The notes below the pieces were generated by a model. The model did not search any database and was not told where the DNA came from. It saw nothing but the letters and a program-made list of their open reading frames with translations. The position numbers and the translations under genes were made by a program. DNA of 34,235 nt, taken from positions 1 through 34,235 of IMG/VR virus record IMGVR_UViG_3300046515_000272; one strand, 5' to 3'. Every line of letters begins with the position of its first letter. Positions within the stretch are counted from its first letter, which is position 1. This DNA comes from a virus. Positions 6,743 to 14,356 of the stretch are shown one piece after another.

Positions 6743-6774
6743 CTGAAAACAGAGCTGCAAAAAACCTCTATAGT
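6743..6774 (+). promoter_or_regulatory. Promoter of the 72-aa gene
   Basis: TATAGT (6769-6774) matches five of six bases of the -10 element. The -35 is weak: CTGAAA (6743-6748) lies 20 bases upstream, longer than ideal. Transcription should start at about 6781, only some 20 bases before the ATG at 6802. The -10 element is part of an inverted repeat described separately. Confidence 0.55.
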
Positions 6775-6796
6775 GGCCTTTCCCCACCAGAGGTTT
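6762..6796 (+). promoter_or_regulatory. Dyad joining the -10 element to the ribosome site
   Basis: AAACCTCT (6762-6769) is the exact inverse of AGAGGTTT (6789-6796); inside them GTGG (6773-6776) pairs with CCAC (6784-6787). The left arm overlaps the -10 element and the right arm contains the ribosome site AGAGG. In DNA it could be an operator; in a read-through RNA it would form a 12-pair hairpin that hides the ribosome site. RNA started from the local promoter would lack the left arm. Confidence 0.7.
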
Positions 6797-6801
6797 ATCC
6801 C

Positions 6802-7020
6802 ATGACTAGACGTCAAGATGTGCTTATCGCTACCCACCAAGCAAGAAGCAGTGATGGGCGTGAGTTCGAAATTCAGGAAATCCAAGAGTATTTGATTTCG
6901 GGCGGCGACCGAATTCCATCGCTCAAGAGATATCAGCAACCAAACGGGCGCGGCGTGAACCTGCTCAAAAATGGTGACTTTGAACTAGTCGCCATTGGCG
7001 TTACGGCATCCCCCGTCTGA
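6802..7020 (+). CDS. Moron-like small protein, 72 aa
   Basis: The protein begins MTRRQDVLIATHQARSSDGR and is soluble and strand-rich, with no recognised domain; a short 'LKNGDFELVAIG' closes it. The start at 6802 is chosen from the AGAGG eight bases upstream and the promoter above; the upstream ATG at 6724 precedes the promoter. Its own promoter within the late region marks it as a gene that can be expressed independently, for example from the prophage. It is unrelated to the packaging genes that follow. Confidence 0.65.
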   Translation: MTRRQDVLIATHQARSSDGREFEIQEIQEYLISGGDRIPSLKRYQQPNGRGVNLLKNGDFELVAIGVTASPV

Positions 7021-7047
7021 ATCCAACATCAAAGCCACGGGGGTGCA

Positions 7048-7671
7048 ATGAACCGGCCTACACCCCCAGCGTTGATGCTCGAAGTCTCCGACCTGTACAT
7101 GCTTGGTATCCGGCTTACTCCGGCCCCTGAGGTATGGGAGTGGATCACCGAAACGATCCTCGCGGATACCGGGAGCATCCATAACGAAGACCACGCGCAC
7201 CTGATCGACGCTGACATCGCGGTGATGTGGGCATCGTCTAGCTTCGAGAAACAGGGTCGCCGTGTGTTGGGACAGGCTGAGCAAGTGGCCTTCCGCGCAG
7301 GGGGTTGGCAGAAGGCCCGGATGGAGCAGCAGATGTTCGATTGGTTCGGCGGTGTGCCGACCTTCATCATCACGCTTGCTGCCGACTACTGCTCGACCTG
7401 CAGCGACACCGAGTTCTGCGCGCTGATCGAACACGAGCTGTATCACCTGGCCCAGGCCACTGACAAATACGGCCAGCCTGCTTTCACCCAGGACGGGGCG
7501 CCCAAGCTGAAGCTTCAAGGCCACGATGTCGAAGAGTTCGTCGGTGTGGTCCGCCGCTATGGTGCGAGCAATGAGGTTCAGGCCATGGTCGACGCTGCAA
7601 ACAAACCCGCCGAGGTGGGGAAACTGAATATTTCGAGGGCCTGCGGAACCTGTCTGCTCAAGTCGGCCTGA
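7048..7671 (+). CDS. Putative phage metallopeptidase, 207 aa
   Basis: The protein contains a zincin-type motif HELYH at residues 129-133 within 'ALIEHELYHLAQATD', matching the putative phage metallopeptidase domain found beside packaging genes in many Pseudomonas phages. The second-half segment 'LKLQGHDVEEFVGVVRRYGA' holds a further His and acidic residues that could complete the metal site. CGGGGGTG precedes the ATG. Its role is not established; position just ahead of the small terminase is conserved in my experience of such genomes. A Cys pair (CSTCSD) lies just before the motif. Confidence 0.8.
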   Translation: MNRPTPPALMLEVSDLYMLGIRLTPAPEVWEWITETILADTGSIHNEDHAHLIDADIAVMWASSSFEKQGRRVLGQAEQVAFRAGGWQKARMEQQMFDWFGGVPTFIITLAADYCSTCSDTEFCALIEHELYHLAQATDKYGQPAFTQDGAPKLKLQGHDVEEFVGVVRRYGASNEVQAMVDAANKPAEVGKLNISRACGTCLLKSA

Positions 7672-7702
7672 TGTGAGACAGGCATGAGACGGAATCCAAT
7701 CT

Positions 7703-8164
7703 ATGGCAGCCCTGAAAAACGATGTGAAAGCCTTCATCGTTCAGGCTTTGGCATGCTTCGACACGCCTACCCAAGTCTCACAGTCGGTTAAGCAGGAATT
7801 CAACGTTGACGTGACCCGTCAGCAGGTTGAGCAGCACGATCCAACCAAGCGCGCCGGAGTGAATCTGGCAAAGCGGTGGGTGACGCTCTTCGAGGACACT
7901 CGAAAGCGGTTTCGTGAAGAGACCGCAGACATCCCGATCGCCAACCGTGCTTTCCGGCTCCGAGCCATGAACCGGTTCGTCGAGCGTGCGGAAACCACGA
8001 AGAACATCGTCCTCGCCATGCAGATACTCGAGCAGGCGGCCAAAGAAACCGGCGACATGTACGTCAACCGCCACCGCCGCGATGAGCCTGACGACGAACC
8101 AGCAGTGCCCACTCGAATCCAGGTCGACGTAGTGGATGCGAGGAAGCCGAATGCCGAGCCTTAA
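7703..8164 (+). CDS. Terminase small subunit-like protein (DUF2280), 153 aa
   Basis: The N-terminus reads MAALKNDVKAFIVQALACFDTP, then 'VSQSVKQEFNVDVTRQQVEQHDP', a helix-turn-helix-like region characteristic of DUF2280, with 'GVNLAKRWVTLFEDTRKRF' and 'RAMNRFVERAE' following. Proteins of this family occupy the small-terminase place directly upstream of the large subunit. It should bind the packaging site and deliver DNA to the motor. It overlaps the terminase large-subunit start by 14 bases. Confidence 0.85.
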   Translation: MAALKNDVKAFIVQALACFDTPTQVSQSVKQEFNVDVTRQQVEQHDPTKRAGVNLAKRWVTLFEDTRKRFREETADIPIANRAFRLRAMNRFVERAETTKNIVLAMQILEQAAKETGDMYVNRHRRDEPDDEPAVPTRIQVDVVDARKPNAEP

Positions 8165-9452
8165 CGTTCCGCAGGCCAGCTTCCTTCAGATGCAGCACAA
8201 GTTCCGCGCCTTCGTGGCCGGATTCGGTTCGGGCAAGACGTGGGTAGGGTGCTCGGCGCTCAGCAAGCACTTCATGGAGTGGCCAGGCGTCAACGCTGGC
8301 TACTTCGCACCGACTTACCCGCAGATCCGGGACATCTTCTATCCGACGATGGATGAGGTTGCCTTTGACTGGGGGCTGAAGACCAAGATCAACCAGGCGA
8401 ACCACGAGGTTCACGTCTACAGCGGCCGGCAGTACCGCGGCACTGTGATTTGCCGATCGATGGAGAAGCCGCAAACCATCGTCGGTTTCAAGATCGGTCA
8501 CGCCCTGGTCGATGAGCTGGACGTGCTGACCGCCATCAAGGCTCAGCAGGCCTGGCGCAAGATCATTGCCCGGATGCGCTACAACGTCGCCGGGCTGAAA
8601 AACGGTGTGGATGTCACGACCACGCCGGAAGGATTCAAGTTCGTCTTCCAGCAGTTCGTGAAGCAGTTGCGCGACAAGCCCGCGCTCAACGCCATGTATG
8701 GCCTGGTGCAGGCCAGCACGTTCGACAACGAACTGAACCTGCCCGACGACTACATCCCGTCACTAATGGAGTCGTACCCCGAGCAGTTGATCAGGGCCTA
8801 CTTGAACGGCCAGTTCGTCAACCTGACGTCTGGATCGATCTACCACGCCTACGACCGAAAGCTGAATCAGTGCTTTGACACCGTACAGGCAGGTGAGCCG
8901 CTGTTCATCGGCATGGACTTCAACGTCGGCAAGATGGCGGCGGTCACGCATGTGAAGCGAGACCAGGGAATGCCCCGCGCGGTTGATGAGCTGATGGATG
9001 GCTACGATACGCCAGACATGATCCGACGCATCAAGGAGCGGTACTGGCGGCACAACGGCAACGACTTCGAGAAGACCTGCGAAATCAGGATCTACCCGGA
9101 CGCCTCTGGCGACTCGCGCAAATCAGTAAACGCCAGCCTCACCGACATTGCCATGCTCAAGCAGTCCGGCTTCACGGTGATTGCTCCGGCGGCAAACCCA
9201 CCGGTGAAGGACCGCATCAACGCCATGAACGCGATGTTCTGCAACGCGCAGGGTGAGCGCCGCTACTTGGTCAACCCGTTTACCTGCCCAACGTATGCCG
9301 ATGGCCTTGAGCAGCAGATCTGGGCGCCCAACGGCGAGCCCGACAAGACCCAGGGCAACGACCACGCGAACGACGGCGGCGGTTACTTCATCCACAAAGA
9401 ATTCCCGATCATTAAACCGGTCACCACCTTGAATATGGGGTTTGCTCGCTGA
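8151..9452 (+). CDS. Terminase large subunit, 433 aa
   Basis: The packaging ATPase-nuclease has a Walker A variant GFGSGKT at residues 24-30, an acidic Walker B-like 'HALVDELDV' at about 118-126, a coupling motif 'VTTTPEGFKF' and an RNase H-type nuclease domain starting 'FIGMDFNVGKMAAV' (D256), with later 'YPDASGD' and 'NDHANDGGGY'. The start at 8151 has GAGGA about seven bases upstream; an in-frame ATG at 8136 is less well placed. It drives DNA into the prohead together with the portal encoded next (TGATG overlap). Confidence 0.95.
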   Translation: MPSLNVPQASFLQMQHKFRAFVAGFGSGKTWVGCSALSKHFMEWPGVNAGYFAPTYPQIRDIFYPTMDEVAFDWGLKTKINQANHEVHVYSGRQYRGTVICRSMEKPQTIVGFKIGHALVDELDVLTAIKAQQAWRKIIARMRYNVAGLKNGVDVTTTPEGFKFVFQQFVKQLRDKPALNAMYGLVQASTFDNELNLPDDYIPSLMESYPEQLIRAYLNGQFVNLTSGSIYHAYDRKLNQCFDTVQAGEPLFIGMDFNVGKMAAVTHVKRDQGMPRAVDELMDGYDTPDMIRRIKERYWRHNGNDFEKTCEIRIYPDASGDSRKSVNASLTDIAMLKQSGFTVIAPAANPPVKDRINAMNAMFCNAQGERRYLVNPFTCPTYADGLEQQIWAPNGEPDKTQGNDHANDGGGYFIHKEFPIIKPVTTLNMGFAR

Positions 9453-10912
9453 TGGCCAATGACGTCACATTCACCCGCCCCGAGTACGACGCGGCGAAGA
9501 ACCGCTGGCGTCTGGTGCGTGACGTCTGCAAAGGCTCGGAAACAATTAAGGCCGGCGGCGATCTCTACCTCCCGCGTCCGAACGCTCATGACAAGAGCAA
9601 GGAAAACGAGGAGCGGTACAAGGGCTACAAAGCTCGCGCCGTGTTCTACAACGCCACCGGCCGCACGAAACACAGTCTGGTCGGGGCGGTGTTCCGCACT
9701 TGGCCGACGTTCACCGCACCTGGTGCGCTGGAATACGTGTCCAAGGACATCGACGGGCAGGGCGTCAGCATCTACCAGCAGTCTCAATCGGTGATCGGGC
9801 ATCTGCTCGAGGTCGGGCGCCATGGCCTGCTGGTGGACTACGCTGCGGTTGAGGCTGGCAGTGTCAGCAAGGCCGATGAGATCTCGGGCCGCGCCCGGGC
9901 GAACGTCAGCAGCTACCCGGCTGAGTCCATCCGCAACTGGAAGACCCGGCAGGTTGGCGGCCAGCATCTGCTGAGCCTTGTGGTGCTGCGTGAGACTGTC
10001 GACGTCGATACGGATGACGGATTCGGCAGCGAGCAGGTGGTTCAGTACCGCGTCCTGCGCCTGGACGAGTCCGGGATCTACACGCAGGAGGTCTGGCAGG
10101 AAGGTACGGCTGTCACCGAAATGGTCACGCCGCCATTCGCCCCGCTAAATGGCTCTGGCCAGCAGTGGAAGGTAATCCCGTTCCAGTTTCTCGGCAGCGA
10201 GAACAACGACACCAGCATCGACGACTCGCCGCTGTACGACATGGCCGAGGTCAACATCGGGCATTACCGGAACAGCGCGGACTATGAAGACGCGGCGTTC
10301 CTAATGGGCCAGCCGCAGGTGTTCATGGCCGGCCTCGATGAGCAGTGGGTCAAGCTGCTGGAGGAGAAGGGCATCTACTTCGGCTCGCGGGCCATCCTGC
10401 CGCTGCCGGTCAATGGCTCGGCGGGCATTCTGCAGGCCCAGGCCAACACCATGATCAAAGAGGCCATGGACGCCAAGGAAACCCAACTCGTTGCCTTGGG
10501 CGCCCGGCTAATCGAGCGCGGGAGTGCGGTGAAGACGGCCACTCAGGCCGACAATGACAGCGCCGCCGAACACAGCGTGCTTTCGCTGGTGGTCAGCAAC
10601 GTCAGCGAGGCCTACACCCAGTGCCTGGCATGGATGGCTGAGTTCACCGCTGCGACTGGCAAGGCCGAGTACAAGCTGAATCAGGACTTCACGCAGATCA
10701 GCTTGGACGCGAACATTATGGCCGGCCTTTTCAATGCCGTGCAGGGCGGTCGACTGCCTGTGACCGACTTCTGGCAGTACCTGCGCGATCGCGGAATCAT
10801 CAATCCTGAAAAGGATGACGATCAGATCCGCGATGAGCTTGAAACGGACGCGGCCAGCCTGAACCTGGACAACGAGGATCCACCGAATGGCGGCCAACCA
10901 AGCAATCCTTGA
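9452..10912 (+). CDS. Portal protein (DUF4055), 486 aa
   Basis: The sequence is of the DUF4055 type: an N-terminal 'DVCKGSETIKAGGDLYLPRP', 'YKARAVFYNATGRTKHSLVGAVFR', 'GRHGLLVDYA', a central 'NIGHYRNSADYEDAAFLMGQPQVFMAG' (split here by function) and a helical C-terminus. DUF4055 proteins are the portals of many Pseudomonas siphophages and form the dodecameric ring through which DNA is packaged. It starts on the stop of the terminase and overlaps the next head gene by 26 bases, as usual for a portal-MuF pair. Confidence 0.92.
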   Translation: MANDVTFTRPEYDAAKNRWRLVRDVCKGSETIKAGGDLYLPRPNAHDKSKENEERYKGYKARAVFYNATGRTKHSLVGAVFRTWPTFTAPGALEYVSKDIDGQGVSIYQQSQSVIGHLLEVGRHGLLVDYAAVEAGSVSKADEISGRARANVSSYPAESIRNWKTRQVGGQHLLSLVVLRETVDVDTDDGFGSEQVVQYRVLRLDESGIYTQEVWQEGTAVTEMVTPPFAPLNGSGQQWKVIPFQFLGSENNDTSIDDSPLYDMAEVNIGHYRNSADYEDAAFLMGQPQVFMAGLDEQWVKLLEEKGIYFGSRAILPLPVNGSAGILQAQANTMIKEAMDAKETQLVALGARLIERGSAVKTATQADNDSAAEHSVLSLVVSNVSEAYTQCLAWMAEFTAATGKAEYKLNQDFTQISLDANIMAGLFNAVQGGRLPVTDFWQYLRDRGIINPEKDDDQIRDELETDAASLNLDNEDPPNGGQPSNP

Positions 10913-11972
10913 CGCCACCATCCGGCACGCTGTCTTCCTGGAGCAACTCAAGTCGGGTGAGGTGAAGAAGTTTGCCCCGTTCCTGAAGGAGATCGACCGC
11001 AGCATCCGCGACCGGCTGACCAAGGCTGATTTGACCGACTACACGGCGGTGCGCCTTGAGCGCCTGCTGAAAGAAGTCGACAGCCTGCTGCTGGGCATCT
11101 TCAACCGGTTCAGCGATCAGCTGAATCTCGACTTGGTGGACATCGCCAACTACGAGGCGCAGTTCGAAGCGACCAGCCTGACGCGCGCGGCGCCTCCTAG
11201 CATCACGTTCGACGCGGCGTTGCCCGGATCGGCTGCAATCCGAGCAGCCATCCTCACCAATCCGCTCAGCGTGCGCGGTGCTGATGGCGGCAAGCTGCTC
11301 GACTCGTTCATCGAGGGATTCACATCAACGGAGCGGCAACGCCTCACAGGCGCGATTAGGCAGGGCTTCTTCGAAGGCCAGACAAACTTCCAGATCATCA
11401 AGAACATTCGCGGAACCAAGGCGCTCAACTACAACGACGGCATCCTGGCCACGACCAACCGCAACGCCGGGTCGGTTGTCCGCACCGCAGTCCAGCACGT
11501 AGCCACCCAGGCGCGGATGGAGACCCTGAAGGAAAACAGCGACGTTGTTCAGGCTGTTGAGTGGGTCAGCACGCTGGATTCGAAGACGACCGCCCAGTGC
11601 AGGACGCTGGATGGCCGACGATTCAAGCTGATTGAGGGGCCACGACCTCCGATCCACATTAACTGCCGCTCGACGGTGGTAGCGATAACCCGGTTCAGCG
11701 CGCTGCTCTCGAAAGACGGCACGCGAGCCTCGGTCGGTGACAGCGGACCTCAACAGGTGAGGGCAGACCTCAGCTATTACGACTGGCTCACCCAGCAGCC
11801 AGCAGCGTTTCAGGACAAGGCTATCGGCCCGGTTCGAGCAAAGCTGCTCCGCGATGGGGGGCTCAGCGTCGAACGGTTCTCCGAACTGCAACTCGACCGC
11901 AATTTCGCACCGCTGACCCTCGATCAGATGAAGAGGCTTGAGCCTCTGGCTTTCAAAAGGGCAGCCCTTTGA
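10887..11972 (+). CDS. Head morphogenesis protein, SPP1 gp7/MuF-like, 361 aa
   Basis: A helical N-terminal portion is followed by the SPP1 gp7-type domain, with 'NRNAGSVVRTAVQHVATQARME', 'WVSTLDSKTTAQCRTLDGRRF' and the closing 'PPIHINCRSTV', containing the conserved C...HxNCRS motif. Proteins of this family are minor capsid components that associate with the portal and may be ejected with DNA. GAGGA lies ten bases before the ATG. The last codons contain a short palindrome (AAAGGGCAGCCCTTT). A 128-base gap then leads to a gene with its own regulatory signals. Confidence 0.9.
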   Translation: MAANQAILDATIRHAVFLEQLKSGEVKKFAPFLKEIDRSIRDRLTKADLTDYTAVRLERLLKEVDSLLLGIFNRFSDQLNLDLVDIANYEAQFEATSLTRAAPPSITFDAALPGSAAIRAAILTNPLSVRGADGGKLLDSFIEGFTSTERQRLTGAIRQGFFEGQTNFQIIKNIRGTKALNYNDGILATTNRNAGSVVRTAVQHVATQARMETLKENSDVVQAVEWVSTLDSKTTAQCRTLDGRRFKLIEGPRPPIHINCRSTVVAITRFSALLSKDGTRASVGDSGPQQVRADLSYYDWLTQQPAAFQDKAIGPVRAKLLRDGGLSVERFSELQLDRNFAPLTLDQMKRLEPLAFKRAAL

Positions 11973-12045
11973 TAACCCAAGAAGGCGATCCATTCCGGTT
12001 TTCTTTTGCGGCGGCGTCGACAGGAGCTCACCGGTCGCGCTTCGA

Positions 12046-12096
12046 TTGTTTGCGCGGTTTGGATCTGATAGCTTGGTGATATCAATCAGGAAGCTA
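12046..12096 (+). promoter_or_regulatory. Candidate promoter and dyad of the repeat-protein gene
   Basis: TTGTTT (12046-12051) lies 17 bases from TAGCTT (12069-12074), which is preceded by TG as in an extended -10 element. TAGCTT is the exact inverse of AAGCTA (12091-12096), which overlaps the ribosome site AGGAAG; CTGAT (12065-12069) can alternatively pair with ATCAG (12085-12089). The promoter match is modest, but the layout is the same as at the 72-aa gene. Confidence 0.4.
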
Positions 12097-12100
12097 CGTT

Positions 12101-12457
12101 ATGAAATGGTCTGTTGTCGGCGCGTCAATTCTATTCATCGTTGTTGCCCCAGTTGCTATCGCTCAGAGCTACATCTACGGCCAACCTAACACCAGCTACA
12201 ACAGCATCGGTAATACGGTGTACGGATCAGATGGAAGCTCCTATAACCAGATAGGCAACACTACATACGGCTCGAACGGTTCTACGTCGACCCGCATCGG
12301 GAACAACACATACGATTCAAATGGCGGAGCAAGTACGCAGATTGGGAACACGATGTACCATTCCGATGGATCAACTGCGACACAGATTGGTAACACAGTT
12401 TATGGCTCCGACGGTCATTCCTGCTCACAGATAGGTAATTCGACCTTCTGTAACTAG
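12101..12457 (+). CDS. Secreted protein of 15-residue tandem repeats, 118 aa
   Basis: A signal peptide (residues 1-22, ending VAIAQ) precedes five full and one partial 15-residue repeats starting at residue 36. The consensus is IGNTxYGSDGSSxxQ, with cysteines only in the last full repeat and the final CN, which could form a disulphide. The regular Gly/Asn/Ser/Thr pattern suggests a short beta-solenoid or an extended fibre; I recall similar 'IGNTTYHSDG' repeats in bacterial exported proteins of unknown role. The gene is set between its own promoter-like dyad and two terminators, in the middle of the head genes, so it is an inserted cargo gene rather than a capsid part. The base composition is more AT-rich than the neighbours. 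Confidence 0.75.
   Translation: MKWSVVGASILFIVVAPVAIAQSYIYGQPNTSYNSIGNTVYGSDGSSYNQIGNTTYGSNGSTSTRIGNNTYDSNGGASTQIGNTMYHSDGSTATQIGNTVYGSDGHSCSQIGNSTFCN
12206..12454 (+). repeat. 45-bp tandem coding repeats
   Basis: Five and a half copies of a 45-base unit encode the 15-residue repeats of the secreted protein. The peptide is better conserved than the DNA: codons for I-G-N-T and Y vary between copies (for example atcggtaat, ataggcaac, atcgggaac), so the array is old enough to have diverged at silent sites while keeping the protein pattern. Confidence 0.85.
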
Positions 12458-12502
12458 TGCGCCGAGACGCAGCCTCAACCGAATTTGAGTCGGTAAATTT
12501 CT

Positions 12503-12529
12503 AAGCCCTGCCATTTGCAGGGCTTTTTT
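12503..12529 (+). terminator. Intrinsic terminator after the repeat-protein gene
   Basis: AAGCCCTGC pairs perfectly with GCAGGGCTT around CATTT, and six T's close it. It is the first of two terminators in tandem. Confidence 0.88.
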
Positions 12530-12547
12530 CATCCGCTGGATTTAAAC

Positions 12548-12573
12548 AGCCTCGTGTTTCACGGGGCTTTTTT
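12548..12573 (+). terminator. Second tandem terminator before the scaffold gene
   Basis: AGCCTCGTG pairs with CACGGGGCT (one G-T pair) in a hairpin with a tiny TTT loop region, followed by six T's. It stands 45 bases before the scaffold ATG; late transcripts for the scaffold and capsid genes must pass both terminators or start locally. Confidence 0.8.
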
Positions 12574-12618
12574 GTATCTGCAGGCAGGGCCTGCATCCTC
12601 GTCTCTGGGAGACAACCA

Positions 12619-13326
12619 ATGCTGAAGTTCCAACTGGACACCCTTGATGGCGTCGACGAATCCGTGCGCGCGCTGTACACCGAAAAAGACGGCAAATTCG
12701 TTCTGGGCATCGAAGGTTTGCCACAACCAGAAGACGTCTCAGGCCTGAAATCCAAGGTCGAGGAGCTGCTCGGCGAGAAGAAAGCCGCAGAGAAAGCTCG
12801 CAAGGATGCCGAAGAGGCAGCACGCCTTGAGCGTGAAGAAGCCGCGCGCAAGTCCGGCAACGTCGAGGAGCTCGAAAAGTCCTGGTCGGAAAAGTACAAC
12901 CGCCGCGAAGCTGAGCTGAACGGTTTGCTCGAGCAGGAGCGTGGCAGCCTTGGCAGTCAGATCCGGGATCTGACCGTAGGCCGCACCGCGACCGACATTG
13001 CAGCAGCATTGGCAATCCCAGGCAGCGCCAAGGCGTTGCTTCCCCACATCGAACGCCGCTTGAGCGTTGAACTGCGTGACGGTAAACCAACCGTCGTCGT
13101 TCTCGATCAGGCAGGCAAGCTCTCGGCGGCAACGCTGGATGAGCTGAAAGCAGAATTCACCAACGACACGGCGTTCGCGCCGCTGATCGCTGGCAGTAAG
13201 GCATCGGGCGGCGGGGCTGCCGGTGCTGGGAATGGCGGCGGGGCCGCAAAAGGAAACATCGGCGGCACTAAAACGGAACGCACTGCGGCAATCGCCAGCA
13301 AGTTCCCGGACCTCCCTCTCAATTAA
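12619..13326 (+). CDS. Head scaffolding-type protein, 235 aa
   Basis: The gene directly upstream of the major capsid gene encodes a highly charged helical protein: residues 30-110 are a strong coiled coil (SGLKSKVEELLGEKKAAEKA and onwards), followed by a folded segment and a Gly/Ala-rich linker (about 195-215) before a short basic tail. This is the usual build of phage scaffold proteins, which guide shell assembly and then leave or are cleaved. GGGAG precedes the ATG. No protease motif is visible, so a separate head protease is not evident in this window. Confidence 0.78.
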   Translation: MLKFQLDTLDGVDESVRALYTEKDGKFVLGIEGLPQPEDVSGLKSKVEELLGEKKAAEKARKDAEEAARLEREEAARKSGNVEELEKSWSEKYNRREAELNGLLEQERGSLGSQIRDLTVGRTATDIAAALAIPGSAKALLPHIERRLSVELRDGKPTVVVLDQAGKLSAATLDELKAEFTNDTAFAPLIAGSKASGGGAAGAGNGGGAAKGNIGGTKTERTAAIASKFPDLPLN

Positions 13327-13336
13327 GGAATAACCC

Positions 13337-14305
13337 ATGTCCCTGTCTCAAATGCAGGTCTTCAACGATTACGTCATGCCGGCGACGCTGGAGACCCTGG
13401 ATCAAATGCTCGCTGCCTTCAACGCTGCCAGCAACGGCGCCATCGTGCTGTCCCCGGACGGCTTCACTGGCGACTTCCTGCAAGAGTCGTTCTTCCAGAA
13501 CCTTGCTGCCGCCCAGCGTCGCGTGAACCGTTACGCCGCCCAGGCTGCGGTGACTCCGGTCGACCTGACCGAGCTGCAGAACACCACCGTGAAGGTGGCT
13601 GGTGGTTTCGGCCCGGTTCGCTACGAGCCTTCCCAAATGACCTGGCTGCAGCGTCCGACCGCTCAAGGCATTGAAGTGGCGTCGCGCGCGTTCGCTGAAA
13701 TCCTGCTCAAGGATCAACTGAACACCGCCATCGCCGCGCTGGTTGCCGCGATCACTGCGCAGGCCGCCGCAGTCAACGATGTATCGGCAACTGCTGGCAT
13801 CACCCAAGCGGGCCTGAACAGCTCGCACGCCAAGTTCGGCGACGCCAGTCAGAATCTGGTTGCTCAGGTCATGACCGGCAGCACCTGGCATAAGCTGGTC
13901 GGCCAGAACCTGGCCAACGCCCAGAACTTGTTCCTGGCCGGCAACGTTCGTGTCGTGGACATCCTCGGTAAGACCTCCGTGGTCACCGATGCTCCGGCGC
14001 TTTCCCAGACCGGCACGCCGAACAAGGAAATCATCCTCAGCCTGGCCTCCGGCGCCGCGCTCGTGCATGACAGTCGCGACATCATCTCAAACGTCGAAAC
14101 CAGCAACGGCCAGACTCGTATCGAGACCACCATTCAGGTTGATTACACCTTCGGCCTCGGCCTGAAGGGCTACACCTGGGACACCGCGAACGGCGGCAAG
14201 TCGCCTTCCAGCGCGGCGCTGGCCACCGGCACCAACTGGGACAAAACCGCATCCAGCATCAAGGACACCGCTGGTGTTGCCCTGATCGGTGACGCTTCTA
14301 AGTAA
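13337..14305 (+). CDS. Major capsid protein (gp13-like, HK97 fold), 322 aa
   Basis: The protein begins MSLSQMQVFNDYVMPATLETL and contains 'GDFLQESFFQNLAAAQRRVNRYA', 'PVRYEPSQMTWLQRPTAQGIE', 'NLFLAGNVRVVDILGKTSVVTDAP' and a C-terminal 'YTFGLGLKGYTWDTANGGKSP'. This matches the gp13-like major capsid family of Pseudomonas siphophages. AAGGAA is nine bases upstream. Codon choice is strongly GC-ended and uniform, as expected for an abundant product. A strong hairpin follows the stop. Confidence 0.9.
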   Translation: MSLSQMQVFNDYVMPATLETLDQMLAAFNAASNGAIVLSPDGFTGDFLQESFFQNLAAAQRRVNRYAAQAAVTPVDLTELQNTTVKVAGGFGPVRYEPSQMTWLQRPTAQGIEVASRAFAEILLKDQLNTAIAALVAAITAQAAAVNDVSATAGITQAGLNSSHAKFGDASQNLVAQVMTGSTWHKLVGQNLANAQNLFLAGNVRVVDILGKTSVVTDAPALSQTGTPNKEIILSLASGAALVHDSRDIISNVETSNGQTRIETTIQVDYTFGLGLKGYTWDTANGGKSPSSAALATGTNWDKTASSIKDTAGVALIGDASK

Positions 14306-14316
14306 CCCCTTGATGT

Positions 14317-14343
14317 CCAAGCCTGGGCGTGTGCCCGGCTTGG
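14317..14343 (+). promoter_or_regulatory. Strong hairpin after the capsid gene
   Basis: CCAAGCC and GGCTTGG enclose GGGC-GTGT-GCCC, giving an eleven-pair stem with one bulged T. No T tract follows. It ends two bases before the GAGGA ribosome site of the next gene. It may protect the 3' end of the capsid message or limit translation of the next gene, so that more capsid protein is made. Confidence 0.6.
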
Positions 14344-14356
14344 CGAGGATGTGATC

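Noticed and set aside
12206-12454. Evenly spaced repeats that could be taken for a CRISPR array
   Set aside because: The 45-base units are contiguous, without spacers, and encode a regular 15-residue peptide repeat behind a signal peptide.
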